From NCBI GenBank assembly GCA_013399015.1, contig VWZX01000307.1:62001-126000 (forward strand): DNA of 64,000 nucleotides. Reading direction: 5' to 3'. This document shows positions 1-12,845 of the stretch, in pieces (the first letter of the stretch is position 1; every line of letters starts with the position of its first letter). Under the pieces are notes generated by a model, which made no database searches, was not told where the DNA came from, and saw only the letters and a program-made list of their open reading frames with translations. The translations under genes were made by a program, and so were the position numbers. Source of the DNA: Galbula dea. Lineage: Eukaryota > Chordata > Aves > Piciformes > Galbulidae.

Positions 1-1742
1 GACCTTAATATACCCAATGAATTCAGTTGGACTTCAGAATTCCCAAATATCAGAATGGAGAGGACTTAGCACACTCAGAACTTCCAGGAGCTTGTGACCT
101 CATGGAAACTTGCAGAGAAGAGGTGTTGAAGTGGGGTAGAGCACTGCTTAACAGCTATCTGAAACAAGGGGATAGAGAAAAATCATGCTGAGGTAGAGGA
201 AAAACAACTCAAAGAGCTTAATGTATTAAAATGAGGAGAAATGACTAATCTTCTCCCCTGATCACTGCAAGAATTGTCATGTGAAACATCAGCTCCAGTA
301 GCAAGCGGTTTTGCTACTCCAGCATATTGCAAGTTTCCTTCTGACAGGAGTGTGGCACATACAGCTTCAAATGAAGGACATTGACTAGAAACTTGTACCC
401 CAAAGACACAACAAAACTATTAAACAGTTGCTGATAATTTAAACAAGCATCTTCATCTTCTTTTCCATGTTTCTAAACGTGAAAGTAATTTTCTGGAGAA
501 ACCTCCCCAAATCTCCTTATATTCATCCTTCAAAACTCTGTGTTGCTCTGATGAAGTTACACTTCATTGTCTCCTGCAGTGAGCCCCACTGCAGTCCTAC
601 ATCACATTTGGTAATAGGGCCACAGGCAATCTCAACCAGCAATTACAGATGTATTTATGTTCTAAGAGTGGTTATCACTACACACATGCCCAGCTGCCAA
701 GATTTCAGACCATTCCTCAGTTCACACAGATCCTCCCAACCTCCCATAATGCTGCTATGTCCTTAATTGATAGAGGTTTTGTCCTGTCTGTCCTGGTGTG
801 ACACAGCAACCCTCCTGCAGATTCACAGAGGGAAGATTGCTAATGTAAATATCCTCATATGACCATTTATAGCTTTCTGACCTCCAGTACTTTATCTTTC
901 TTTCCTCTTGCCTTCCAAAGAGCTGCTTATCTAACATCTCAAAAGTCACCCTGGGATGGCTGACTTGGATCCAGCATCTAGCATCCAGGATCTGATTCCA
1001 TTTTCAGTAAAAGTGAATGCCTCTTGTTTAAAAATGCAGCAACAAATCACAGTAAGTTCAGGAAACAGTGGCACTGTACACTTAAGATTTAAAAGGATGT
1101 TAACAGGCTGCTCTGTCCAAAATTCTTGAAATGGAAATCTGTTTCATAATGCTCTTCCAGATTCTAAATATATCACAGCAAACACAAATTACCACTGTAG
1201 CATCAATGTGGTTATTAAAGCCTTGGTATGTCTTTTATTATCCTGACTCCAGCATTATTTCAGCATGCTGTCCCCAAAATAGTCATTCCATTACCCTAAG
1301 AGGTAATTAGCAAGCCTGAGTTCTCTGGGATGTTGTGATAATATGCTAATATTACAGAATTATGCCCTTTGTATCCAGGTCATAGTTGCAATCCAGGCTA
1401 ACCCATGAGATAAAAATTAGTGTTTGCCAGATGAAATAAAAGGCAGAATCCCCAGAAAGGAAAACATTATTTAGTTACCAGGTTTTCTGGGCATATCAAG
1501 CAGTGGAGATTATGAAAGCCAGTGGACTTTTTGGGTTGACACAGATATTTGTGGGTCCAGCTGAGGATGAGGTAGATATTAAATGCACAGGGTGAAATGC
1601 TGGTCACACTAACAGAACTCCCACTGATTTCAGCTCTTCAAGGCCCTTAAGTGCTCCAGCATTTATCAATATCCAAAATGAGACTACTCATAAAGAAACC
1701 CTTAAAAAACAGGGTGTATTTCTAAAACAAAAGGAGCTCTAC

Positions 1743-1756
1743 AAAAAAAAAAAAAA
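1743..1756 (+). repeat. A14 homopolymer
   Basis: Fourteen consecutive A. No direct repeat or AATAAA was noticed beside it, so it is not called as a retrocopy tail. Confidence 0.9.
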
Positions 1757-2011
1757 GTATTTGACAGTGTCCATAAAACCAGAATTACTGTTCAGTGTAA
1801 AATGCAAGCTGAGGTGATAGCCAGAAAGAAATTACTTATAAAACTTCTCTTGATATGGAAAACAAGTGTCAGCTACTCACTGCTTTATTGTTAATATATG
1901 AAAATAAAGAAATCCTATAAGGTCTATGAGACCTTATTGCAGATGAGTAATATTGAAGACACCCTCATAAAATGCATAATGCAGTTGGTAATCCTTTGCA
2001 GATCTCAGGGG

Positions 2012-2070
2012 TTTTCTTTCTTTTTCTTTTCTTTCTTTCCTTCTTTCTTTCTTTCACTTTCCCTCCTTTC
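2012..2070 (+). repeat. Polypyrimidine CTTT/CCTT tract
   Basis: Runs of tttctttctttc and ccctcctttctc make a polypyrimidine stretch of about 59 bp with few interruptions. It is low-complexity DNA. Confidence 0.9.
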
Positions 2071-5000
2071 TCAACATCTGCTTTAGGTCACCCTTGAATC
2101 CCACCTTCTACCCAGGAAAGCAACACAATAGTGTGCTTTGCAGAGCCCCTCAATACACTCACACACACATTCTCCAAATGACAAATAATCTCCATAGATC
2201 TTCTGGGAACAATAAAAATCCTTGGATGTGCTCCCAGAACCCTTGGGAAGTTCAAAAATCTTGAGAGGGGGCCCTAGATTGAGGCTTTATCTCTAGAATT
2301 TTATATAACTAACTTGGTAAGTGTTGTGTAACAGTTAATACATATTCAATGGCCAAGGGGAAAAAAAAAAACAAACAACAAACCCAACATTATAGAAACA
2401 TCAAAAAAAGACATTAAAAATAACATTGGGGAGGGTCAGGTGAGTCAAAGGCCTGGTGTGTTGTGATGGCTTCATGGCTAGGGCTGGGATTCCTCTGTTT
2501 TATCCCATTCGTGCCATGCTCGCCGGTGTTTCAGAGCCACAGCTGCTCCTAGTGATGCAGAGTTCAGGGGCAACCTGCTGAAGCTCAGACAGGACTGACA
2601 AAGCTGAATGGCAAAGTTTCTTGTCCTTTCCATTTTTCCTGTATCATGGAAAGCTCCCTGCCACCATCTCCCCAGATTTGTCTGACACTTTTGAACCTGT
2701 TTAGGTGACTCTTTCTACTGTTTTTCATTTACTAACTGGAGTCTGAGACTGCTCAGCTGAGGCACATGGCACTAGTATATGACTGGGCTGCTAAGATAGG
2801 ATTTTCTAAAGATCTGTGTACATAGTTCTAATATGAATATACTAATGTACATAAAAATATCTGCATGCAAAATTTAGTGTCTCTTCATGAGAACACTGAA
2901 CAGCCTTTGTGAATTACCATGGAAATAGAAAAAGTAGTATTGTTAAGGAAATCACAAATCTTAAAAGTGAACTAATACATCACTGGATCATTGGCCCATG
3001 CAAATAAAAAAATCAATTAATTCACCTTTATTTTTTATTTTGATGGGTCTACTGGTTGCAGATACCATCTCATGAGGGAACAACAACAGAAGATGACCAT
3101 TCACCATCTGGGTATGATAGGAATAATGAGCAAGTGGCATTTAGTTACCTCATTCACACTAATGTTCATGTGTATTCGTGCGTTTGTTATACATTTCTCC
3201 TATACATGATGCAGTGTAAGGCTAGCAATAGGCCAGGAATGAAACTCTGAACTCTAACAATAATATACTTTAGCCTCCTCAGTGAGTTCAGCCAAGCTCA
3301 AATCATCTGCAGAAATAATTATTTCCAAAGTGTGACAGACATTGCTTTAATTTCTGGTAAGTTCTTCTCCCATAATCATGGTCATGTGTGATTCATCTTA
3401 CAGTAAGTGAAGTGAATCACTGTGCTGATAATGACATTTTGATTGATCATCCCTAAAGTATGGTAGGTTTTTTGCACTCAGTCATATCAATTTTTAATAA
3501 CAATTGCTTTTACTGTTAACTTATGAAACAAGCTTGGGTACCAGTGCTGGCTACATGTCGTCTGATCGTGCTTGGTAGAGGCTAAATTATCTTGCCAACA
3601 AGCAAAAGAGTATTAAAAGGAGGAAATGCTGAGGAATTCCATAAGCATGGAATTCATCCCAGTATAGAAGGCCAGCATGAGGCCCAGGAGCTATTTTAGT
3701 GGGACTTTAAGCCATAGCAATTTAAGTAGGATTTAAGTTGTCTGTAGACCTGTGTTGGCTTCCTGCACAGAATAGACTTTCAACCAAAGGTATTATGAGG
3801 AAGATGTGAGGGGATTACAAGTGTTCTAGATACATTTCCATCCCTGCAGCTCAGGATATGAATGCACACAAGACCTACAACAAGGTAAAGGAGGGTGCAA
3901 GACCCTTGTGTGTTAGCTATGCGGTCACTGTAATTGAGGTAGATTTTCTCTAAGGGAAAGAATGTTTCTGTAACACCAGTGTACTTTAAACCAACTATTG
4001 CCTTCTCCAAGCACCTGACCCTTCACAGTCTAAAGAAAGCAAACCCTGACCCTCACCAAGACCAGTCTTTTCAGATGCAGGGTCAGTCACTCTAGGCTCA
4101 AGACCATGTTAAATGACTCCATGGCTTCCAAGCTGCAGCTAGTTTGTGTGCTTTAGGCAAGGTGACTTATGGTGGTCTGTAATCACGTGGATATACCCTG
4201 AGATAGCTAAGGACAGGCTCTGAAAAAGGCAGTGTACAACTCCAGGAAATCCCTGGATGATCTAATGGCAAATACTCAGAAGTCAAATGTCACTGAGGCT
4301 ACCTTTCCTTGGATGCATTGACCACATGGAGATAGCCTTGCCAAATGCACAGTCATACCCCTGAAGTCTTCCTGCACTGCTTGCTTTCCCTCGTTCACCA
4401 CTTCCCCTCTGTTGACAAAAACAATTAAGATAGTCCTTAATGAACTGCTTTAAAGACCTTTCCCAGCTGAAAACTTACCTCTTCTTGCTGGGTTGTTATT
4501 AATGCAGCTATTTTTTCCAAGACAGTGGCTTTGGAAGCCAGTGCATTAATGCCAGTGCTTGAAGAAGTGGCATGGAATGAGTATCTACAGTCCACAAGGA
4601 GTGTGGAACAGGGGTTTAGCTGCCTCTCTTTCCTTTGGATTTAAAACCAGCAAGCCTAAACCTTAGGGGCTGTATGTGTCAGACTTTCACTGCACATGGC
4701 TACTGGGGAAGGGAAGGTGATGGTCCTTGTGGTTGTCTTCTGCTTCCCAAACGGCTTAATGCTCCTATCTATGCTTAACTATGCTCCTATCTGGGATTTG
4801 TGATCAGGTTCATCCTTTGCCTAATCTAGAGGTGAGACTGGATTTACAGAGCAAGCCACCCTAAAAAAGCAGAAGACTAGTGTGGCTGCTACTGTCTCCT
4901 TCTGGTGATGATTTACACAAAACTACATGTACTTGGAGCATATTAGACATTTGGGACATTTACTGGGAAAAATGCATCCACTAAAATTGGCAGATCTGAA

Positions 5001-6420
5001 TTTTAGGTGACATGCCAAAAGTACCTAAATCCACTCTGAGAATTTAGTTCTCAGAATACATGTAAAATGATTACAGCCATTTCCTGGTTAGAAAGAGCAA
5101 TTTGCCAAAGGCCCAGAACAAAATACATTTGTTTGGAAAACACCTTTCCATGAATTTCACTAGTTCTAAAGAGAAGATATATTGATTTTGTCCCTCATAA
5201 TTCTGGAAATCTTTTTCAGCTATAAATAGTGGGGGACAGCTATTTAGATACCTAAAAGTCTCACTTGGTGTCTAAGAGATATTTTATAAAAGTCTAGGTA
5301 GGTTAGACCCTGTTTTTCATTGGTTTTAATTGGAATTAAGAATAGAGGTAATTCTACTTAGATGAACAGTGGCAAACATTTGAATAATAATCAGACTTAC
5401 TTAACTCAAGCAAAATCATTACATTTTAACATAAAAATTACTTTCTAGTCATCCTATGTGATAAATATTAGTGACATTTGTGAGGGAACTCTGTGAGTAG
5501 TTTTAAAATAGTTTTTGAACAGTACACTCAGTGACTTCTGGGGTAGTTTTGCAAACTGGAAAACAAGTTTAGCAGTCTCATTGGTTAAACTTATTTAAAG
5601 TAGTTACTGAAGCAGAAACTTATCATGCATGGATGTGAAGCAGAGCCATTTGACTTTGTTGCATACCTTTGAACACAGAGATAAACTGTACTGGGTCATG
5701 GATGGTATGTTTTTCTAAGCATTATAGCCATGCTCAAAAGGTCACATTTCTGTCTCAGTTTCAAAGCTTCATTTTTCTGAATAAGAGGTAGACTGTCTTT
5801 CTAATTTTTTTAACAAGTTAAAATCTGTTCAAATATGCTGGCCTCAGCATAAGGAATATATATTGTGCAACTACTTTTTATTGCTACCTCTTTCTGTTTT
5901 TCTTTTTTAAGGATATAGACACGTTTATGAAAGAGAGCAACTCAGATCCCAGCACCAGGCAGCAAGGCAAGAATGATGCCCTCTTCCTTAAGGTGCTAGA
6001 CTAAGATTAATGAAATCTACATTAAATTATTCACTTCTTTATGAACATCTTGTGTCACCATTTAACCCTAGAGTGCCTCAGTTCCCCATTTACAAAATAG
6101 ACATAATATTTCCATACTTTAATGGACCCCAAGAGCATTCTTTAAATGGCTTCTTCTTTGAAATGCTCAAGATTTTAAGTACTTTAAATGAATCAGCCTT
6201 ATTTATAGCTGTGCCATAAAGCTACTTTATATATGGCTATATGAGAGGAAGCCAGAGTTCAGCCAAGTCAGTCAAGGATGGGATTTTTGTATGGAAAGAA
6301 AGTTAAGCAGTAGTGGCCACAAAGGTCTTGTAAGAAAGCAAGAGATGAGAGTAATCTAGGCCTCTACTTTTCTACTGACTTGAGATTTAGACCTCTTTTA
6401 GTATTTAAAAGTTTCCTGAA

Positions 6421-6522
6421 ATTTTGTGTGTGTTTTTGCTTTATTTGTTTTTTTGGGGGAGGGGGTTTCTTTTGTTCTTGTTTGTTTTGGTTTGGTTTTT
6501 TTTGTTTTGGTTTGTTTTTTTT
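6421..6522 (+). repeat. T/G-rich low-complexity tract
   Basis: Runs of TTTG, TTTTGG and poly(T), with one gggggaggggg interruption. The Lys/Gln/Pro-rich open frame on the minus strand is a translation of this tract and is not a gene. Confidence 0.9.
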
Positions 6523-6849
6523 CCAACTGGAACTACTATAGCACATCACTAGTAACTAAATAGTAAATAATAGTTATCACAGAAAGGCTGATTCTGCAAA
6601 GGGAAATATGTAGCTAAACCCTAACCCCCATGAAAAACCTTACCAGGGTCAAAAGGTGTGCTCCAGAGAAAGATCTCTATGCTGAGCTGCTGACATCAGC
6701 TGAGTTTGGACAGTGTTAGCATACAGGTAAAAAGTGAAACCACACTGCCCTGTAGTGTGTTTAGGGTGGTTTCTTTACAGACATACTATGTTCCTGAAAA
6801 AGCACCAGAGGAAACCTGGAAGAAATCTTATGAGCTCTTAGGATCCTTA

Positions 6850-6916
6850 CCATTGGAAAAGGCTGCCCAGGGAAGTGGTGGAGTCACCTTCCCTGGAGAT
6901 GTTTATAAAACATCTA
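6850..6916 (+). mobile_element. Short internal CR1 fragment, plus orientation
   Basis: The segment has the blocks ggctgcccagggaagtggtg and gagtcaccttccctggagat followed by gtttataaaacatct. These match the CR1 block usually reading ggctgcccagggaggtggtg. Both ends are missing. Confidence 0.7.
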
Positions 6917-6930
6917 TGTACCTCCTATGT

Positions 6931-6990
6931 TTCAGCTTACAGCCACTGCCCCTTGTCCTGTCACTGATCACAGAGGTTTCTTCCAAGCTT
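6931..6990 (-). mobile_element. Short CR1 fragment, minus orientation
   Basis: The block gccactgccccttgtcctgt followed by cactgatcacagagg resembles the reversed CR1 block cattgccccttgtcctgtca. It lies about 15 bp after a plus-oriented CR1 piece, giving an inverted pair. Confidence 0.55.
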
Positions 6991-7792
6991 AATGATTCTG
7001 TGGCTTACTTGTACCTTTGAAACAGGTTTGATTTACTTAAACTTCATAAAGAACAAGTGAAAAAAACCTACACCACCTCTACATTTCACCTGAAGACTCT
7101 TTCAGCATGCTGCTCAGCTCTGTGAGGACTTCAACACTGGGCAAGCAGAGCAGAACAAGATGAGGGCTGTCTACATCTGCACCAAGGTGCTGCAGGTACC
7201 TGGAATGCTGCTGGGGTCATTCTCCAGGACTGCATACAGCTTTCTCCTCTCCCATTTCCTCTGCAGTTTGCTAGCACAGCATGACACATACTATTAGAAA
7301 AAGAGTTTATTGCAGACTTGCAAACAGTTATTGAACAACTTCTAGCTTGGTGTCAAGTTATGGTCATATCAAGTTCCCAAGAAGGTCTTGGAGAATGTTA
7401 GTGTTTCAAGGAAGGTCCCACTGAGAATTCCTCTTTTACAGGAGTGAAAGAAAACACTGTTTAAGGAGATGGATGTAAAGATATAAAGCCCCTCTTCTGA
7501 GCTGACCCTGCAAAATATTCCATTAGCTCAAATGGCAGAGCAATTGCTTTCAAAAACCCAAATATGAAGCTTTAGATCTCCCTGCAGATTTATTCTGAGT
7601 ATATCATATTGTAACTGGTATGTAATTCATATTCTGTAATTAGACAGGTCTTTGATGGCCTCTAACTGAACGTATTTTAGTAACTGGATGTTCTAGTGGA
7701 GAGAATATTAAGACTCTTTTATGTGCAATTGGATCAAATTTTGTGGCAAAAAGAGCTGCAGAAATATGTTGGGGTTTTTATGAAAAAAGAAA

Positions 7793-7915
7793 GAAGAGAG
7801 CAGAGGAGAAGAGAGCAGAGGAGAAGAGAGCAGAGGAGAAGAGAGCAGAGGAGAAGAGAGCAGAGGAGAAGAGAGCAGAGGAGAAGAGAGCAGAGGAGAA
7901 GAGAGCAGAGGAGAG
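7793..7915 (+). repeat. 15-bp minisatellite, about 8 units
   Basis: The unit cagaggagaagagag is repeated perfectly seven times from 7801 to 7905. A partial unit precedes it (7793-7800), and a decaying unit (cagaggagagaaaat) follows. Because the unit is a multiple of three and lacks stops in several frames, overlapping frames on both strands stay open (RREQR and AEEKR on plus, LLLCS on minus). These are by-products of the repeat and not genes. The strand is purine-only apart from one C per unit. The array is probably length-variable. Confidence 0.97.
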
Positions 7916-8462
7916 AAAATTGAAAAGGACCCACTGCTGAGAAATTATTTGATTACAGCATGTAATACTCTCACAGCAAAAGAAGGGAAGAAAACATTAA
8001 AAGATCTCTTAATCTAGCAAAGGAAGGCTTAGCAAGAACCTATGGTGGAAATCTAAAGTTGATAAATAGGAAAGCTGATCAAACAATAGAACAAAGAAGG
8101 GACTGGCTGCTTTCCTCCTCTTTTGATGTCTCTGCTAATACTGAATGCTCTCTGAAAGGCATGCTGCAGTCAGATGCAAACTTCTTTCTCAGTAAAGACA
8201 CAGCTCAGTGAAATGATAGGATTTGTGAAGTGCAAGCCAGACTGAATTCCCTAATCACTATTTGTGCCCTTAACATCTATGAACACATCTGACATTCTTT
8301 GAAATTCTAGCATGAAAAATGTATTTTTATGAGTCAATTTGTTGCCATAGGAGCATTCATTCAGTTAGAGAGGGACTAGCTTCCTAAAGGGGCATAGAAC
8401 ATGTATTCCATCTGCCATATTACCACTGCTGAGGTCACCAAAACATACTAGCTAGAGTCCAT

Positions 8463-8506
8463 AAAGAGCCCTTAGGGGCTCTTTTAAAAGGATCTTTTAA
8501 GATCCT
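8463..8506. other. Two adjacent perfect hairpins
   Basis: The first hairpin pairs aaagagccc (8463-8471) with gggctcttt (8476-8484) around a 4-nt loop. The second pairs aggatctt (8489-8496) with aagatcct (8499-8506) around a 2-nt loop. No known RNA family was recognised. Confidence 0.6.
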
Positions 8507-8751
8507 CTGATTCTAAAACTTGATCTTTCTCTGGCTAAAATAATCCCAAATTGTTGAACTAACAGTCTTGTCTTTGTTAGAAATATTGAGTCATGTTGAA
8601 AGAGATGTTTTCCATCCCCTCTAGTGTTGTCTTGGTCATGTTCTTTCTTCAAAATGGAATGTCTTCATCATACAAAATAACACGTAGCAACCCTGGTAAC
8701 TTCACATTAAAGTTTGAGAAACATCTTAGATTTGGACATCTCAGCAGGGTT

Positions 8752-9096
8752 ACAGAATCACAGAACCACAGAATCTTAGTGTTTGGAAGGGAACTCTGGA
8801 GATCACCCAGTCCAACCCCCCTGTCAGAGCAGGTTCACCTAGATCATGTTGCCCAGAATGCCATCCAGATGGGGTTTGAATGTCTCCGGAGACAGACTCC
8901 ACCACCTCCCTAGGCAGCCTGTTCCAGTGCTCCACCACTCCCAAAGTAAAGAAGCTCCTCCTTATGTTTAAATGGGATTTGCTATGTTCCAGTTTGTTCC
9001 CATTGCCTCTTGTCCTGTCACTGGGCACCACTGGAAAAAGCCTGGCCCCATCCTCCTGACACTCTCCCACTAAGTATTTATAAGCTTTGATGGGCT
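8752..9096 (-). mobile_element. CR1 LINE 3' end, 5'-truncated, minus orientation
   Basis: The element starts with the reversed CR1 terminus (cagaatcacagaaccacagaatc) and then a diverged ttggaagg motif. It contains gggcagcctgttccagtgct-type and cccattgcctcttgtcctgtcactgg-type blocks typical of avian CR1 3' regions, and ends near agtatttataagc. The minus strand is open for 106 codons, including NIRRSFFTLG and EHWNRLPREVVES, the usual translated remnant near the CR1 ORF2 and 3' UTR boundary. This is a dead, severely 5'-truncated copy, as most CR1s are. Confidence 0.9.
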
Positions 9097-9610
9097 AGCA
9101 CAGAGTTAGAGAAATCCCTTCAGTTATGAATTATAACTCCAGTAGCCATGAGGCTGAAGTAAAGAAGAGCTGGGGGAAAAAAACCCAAAACAACTGTTAA
9201 ATTCATACTAAATTCATAGATACTGAGGGGCAGGGCATCTGTCAGTTACCAAAGTACTAAGAAAGATGCACAGAAGGAAAAATGTCCTGAGAAGGCTTCA
9301 ACCATATACAACATCTGCAAGGCAGATAGCTATTAATCATGAGTATATAGCAAAAGTAACTGATCAGGTAAAAAGCATGTAGTAAAGCTTCTCTGACAGA
9401 TAAGGGCAGCCCTCAGGAGACTGCATGGTGCAAGGCATTAGAGGTGGGTACATCCTGTGATTCTGTATCTTCATGGTTTTTGTTCAGAAACTAAAAGACA
9501 GGCAAGCAGAGTAGCTACAGGATGACATGTGCACAAAGGACAGCTCTTGTATAATATCCCTATCCTCATTCCTCCACCCCTCTTCTCAAGCCAGAGCTGG
9601 AAGTTGGTAT

Positions 9611-9634
9611 ATCACAGAATCACAGAATCATTAT
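9611..9634 (-). mobile_element. CR1 3' terminal stub, minus orientation
   Basis: The tandem atcacagaatcacagaatca is the reversed CR1 terminal octamer repeat. No CR1 body follows it, so it is a stub or the remnant of a deleted copy. Confidence 0.5.
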
Positions 9635-12600
9635 CATATCCAAACAAACAGGGATAGGCAGAAATCACAGGGTGGGAAAATGCACTGACATTGACCAGCA
9701 CCATCCAAGGTTCATGCATGATTGGTTATTAATCACATTTCTGCTCTTTGCCTGCCTTAACTTCTATGCTCAAGCTGTGCTTCTGGAGAAGCAGCAGTTC
9801 ATTGGAACAGGCTTGTGTGCTTAGAGGTGCATGGGAGTCCTTGAGACCCCCGTGCCAGCAGGGACACAGCCTAGCACAGAAGGAGGCTGAAAATACAGTT
9901 CATCCCTAGCATTTCCAAAACAGTTTAGCTGCAGTATCTGAGTAGGGAGCTCCCATGACATGAGAGTACAGTTAGTGATGGAATGTGGTCTCCCAGGTGC
10001 TGTCAAGCATGTTTTTCCAAAACAACACAGATACAACCTTTATGGCTTAAAGTGAGTGCTGTACAGGAAATTAAATACATGTGACAGAGACAAGTGGAGC
10101 TAAGAGACCTCATAAATGCAGATGGATCCATCTGTATCTCCAGTTCAGAGAGCACCTGTTAACAGCTTGCATGCCACATGCATCCTGCTCTTGGAAGAGT
10201 CCTCAGGAGACCTGGTTCCCTATCCACCTCATTCATCACTAGGTTTCACCTTTTTCCCCTAGAGAGAATCATAGCAAGGAGAGAGATAACAGATGCTGAT
10301 CCAGCTGGTCTGACTCAAAGAGAGTACTGCCTGGAGGGCTTAATTCCAGTAGGAAGTCCCACAGCACTATATCTTATACTGGAATCTTAAGGAAGTGTGA
10401 ACCCCACTCCCAGCATGTCTAAACCCCACAGTCAGGGATCTCTAGGATCCCTTGTAAGTAAAGCCCTGGAAACACTCACTGAACAGACTTGCAGACTGCA
10501 GATGTTACATTGGACCTCAGCAAAGACAGAGTTGCTGAGGCTGCTGGGTCATTGCCAGAAGCTTTGAATTGGACTCTCAATTTAATTGGCCACAAAACAG
10601 CCTACAGGGCTTTTCATGCCTATTTTGATCCCACTTCAAAATGCAGTGTAACCCACAGGGACAGAGGGAAATGACAGCAGTTTCACACAGGCCTGAATCT
10701 GCCTCCTCAGTTCTCTCTATCAGAAAAATTATTAGCTTTCATTGCTCTGAAAAAAGATGGAGTAACAGAGTACCTCTGCAAGGAGAAATTATTTGATTAT
10801 AAGGACTCTCACAGCTTACAGAAAGCTTTCAAAGAAGTTCTAGATGGTAGAGATCGAAGAGAGAGAGTAGCCTGAGGCATTTACTAAAGTATTAGGTGCC
10901 AGCAGATGCCAGGAGAAAAACTGAAGCTTTTCATGTTTAGAAAGCAAGAATCTACTTGTGACCTTGTTCCAGACTATAAGGCAAGGAAGATACAAGCAGA
11001 GATGAGGGAAAAGTACACCCAAATTTTTTTATACTGTCATGGATTTATAACAGGTCTAACTTGTGTGGTCCCAATGTTTGTTACCAGCTTTATCAATCAG
11101 CTGCACCAAAGTCCATATCACCTATCAGCCCCTTTTGAACAAAACTGTGGCAGCCATCAGCACAATTAATGGAACCAGAAACACAGCATTCAGTGCAGAA
11201 AGTCTGCAGTGCAGTGCAGCTACAAGTGGAATGGTTTGCTAGTGACTGGCTTTATGGATTTTCTTCCCTGAAAAGAATTCATATTCAAAAGAGACTGGTG
11301 AGCCTTGCTGCATCCCTGTTGTTTCTGTTGCATCAAGCTATGTAGAGCAAGAGCTGTCACCTCAGACTTGTGCTTTAGCTCTTGTGCAGGTTTGTCTCTG
11401 AGGAGTCAGTCAGGGATGAATCCTGCTCAGAGATCTCTGGGCTTGCTCCTAGGGCTCCATCACATCTGGCCCTTACTAAAACCAAAGGAATATGGGGAAA
11501 ACAAGGGATCCATCACTGCCTCCTCTGAACTCAAACTGGCCATTGACTTCAGTATTGCAGGGTCAGAACACAGATCTACACCCATACAACAACCACAGAA
11601 TTCTGCCATTAGGAGATGCAGTAATAACCTTCTGGAAGGTTTTCATTCTCTCTGTTTAATGTGGAACATGAAAAGGCCATGGTGGTCTCTCACATGTTAC
11701 TTACATGCTTGTATGAAGCTTTGCCAGTGCTGTCAGGCACATAATTACAGTCCTCATTTAATGATGTGTAGCCTATAGACATAAGCTACATATCCAAATA
11801 ACACAAATGAACTATTTGACCTCTTGAACCTAATTTCTACCACTGTATTTTTAACTGATGCAGACTATTGTATAACAAGTAACTAGAATAAAAGGTCAAG
11901 CTGGAGTTTTTCTAAGACCAGGAATGAAAACAGATATTACAAATATTACACAACAAAAAGCCTAAATATTATTTCATGAGGGACTGTTAGATTTTGAAGA
12001 AAACAGTGTTGTTAACAAAGAATTCTTTGTGGGCTTCCAGCAAAGATATTTGATAAGTATGTCTACGTGCTTTTCAAATGCTCATCAAGAACAACAGCTG
12101 CAAGTGACCAAACTCCTTAAACATCTAGTCTTATCCTCTCACAATATTCTGAAGCCCCAAGGAAACAAAACAATACCATCAAGAAGTAAGATGTGTGTAA
12201 AGCAGAGATATTTTTTTCCATGAGGCTGTGTCAGGCAGAGTGGTCAGTTTGTTCCACAGAGTACCTGATTTTAATATATTTGATCAGTGCTGAGACATTA
12301 CCCACAAAGCAAGCAGCTCTTGTGTGAATTTAACTGGCTTCTTTTGTACATCAAGAAGGGATTTCACTGCAGGTCTCACCTACAGAGCAAATGCCTTAGC
12401 AATATTGTCTATGAGATCTGAGAGGAAACAAATAGTTATTTTTCTATTTTTGACTCAGTTCTTCATCTACAATTATAATCATCATAAATGGGACTGGCTA
12501 AGACATTTCCTCTCAGTTAAATCTCCAAACACCACACCTACTACCAACAAGTTTTACTTAGTGTGATGAATCAACATATCCAGGATTTCTGTTATCATAT

Positions 12601-12795
12601 ATCCATGAAATGTCTGGATGTACTGAAGGAAAACACACTGATTCTTTTGTATTTCTGGTAATACATGCTGAAAACTTAACCCCCAAAACTGTTGTTCAAT
12701 ATCAGATGTCAAAATAAACATATCTTTACAGAAAGACTGTAAAAGTTAAGTTAAAAAGTGTATTTTTGTTAATGCTATCTTAGTAAATGCACCTC

Positions 12796-12845
12796 ACATA
12801 ATAATTGAGGATACTGCTCATAATAACATAATAACTGAGGATACC
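12796..12845 (+). repeat. Two-copy 30-bp imperfect tandem duplication
   Basis: acataataattgaggatac at 12796 recurs as acataataactgaggatac at 12826 with one substitution over 19 bp. Confidence 0.8.

Larger units (their letters stand above)
1..6849. other. Intergenic, no gene seen
   Basis: Unique-looking AT-rich sequence with simple tracts only (A14 at 1743, pyrimidine tract at 2012, A11 at 2361, T/G tract at 6421). Short open frames here show no recognisable homology, conserved domain or splice context. A stretch around 1240-1470, containing gaggtaattagcaa, has the look of conserved noncoding DNA, but I cannot test this. Confidence 0.7.

Noticed and set aside
1743..1756. A14 run as a possible retrocopy tail
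   Set aside because: No AATAAA at the right distance and no flanking direct repeat were found.
6615..6630. Telomere-like ccctaaccc word
   Set aside because: There is barely more than one unit, too short to call an interstitial telomeric repeat.
6706..7020. 104-codon plus-strand frame
   Set aside because: It runs through two CR1 fragments of opposite orientation and has no other recognisable sequence.
7696..7940. Repetitive RREQR, AEEKR and LLLCS open frames on both strands
   Set aside because: All are translations of one 15-bp minisatellite, which lacks stops in several frames.
8750..9070. 106-codon minus-strand open frame containing EHWNRLPREVVES
   Set aside because: It lies inside a CR1 3' end and is the translated remnant of that element, not a host gene.
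11305..11778. 157-codon plus-strand frame
   Set aside because: Cys- and Leu-rich without a repeated cysteine pattern or a known domain. Probably chance.
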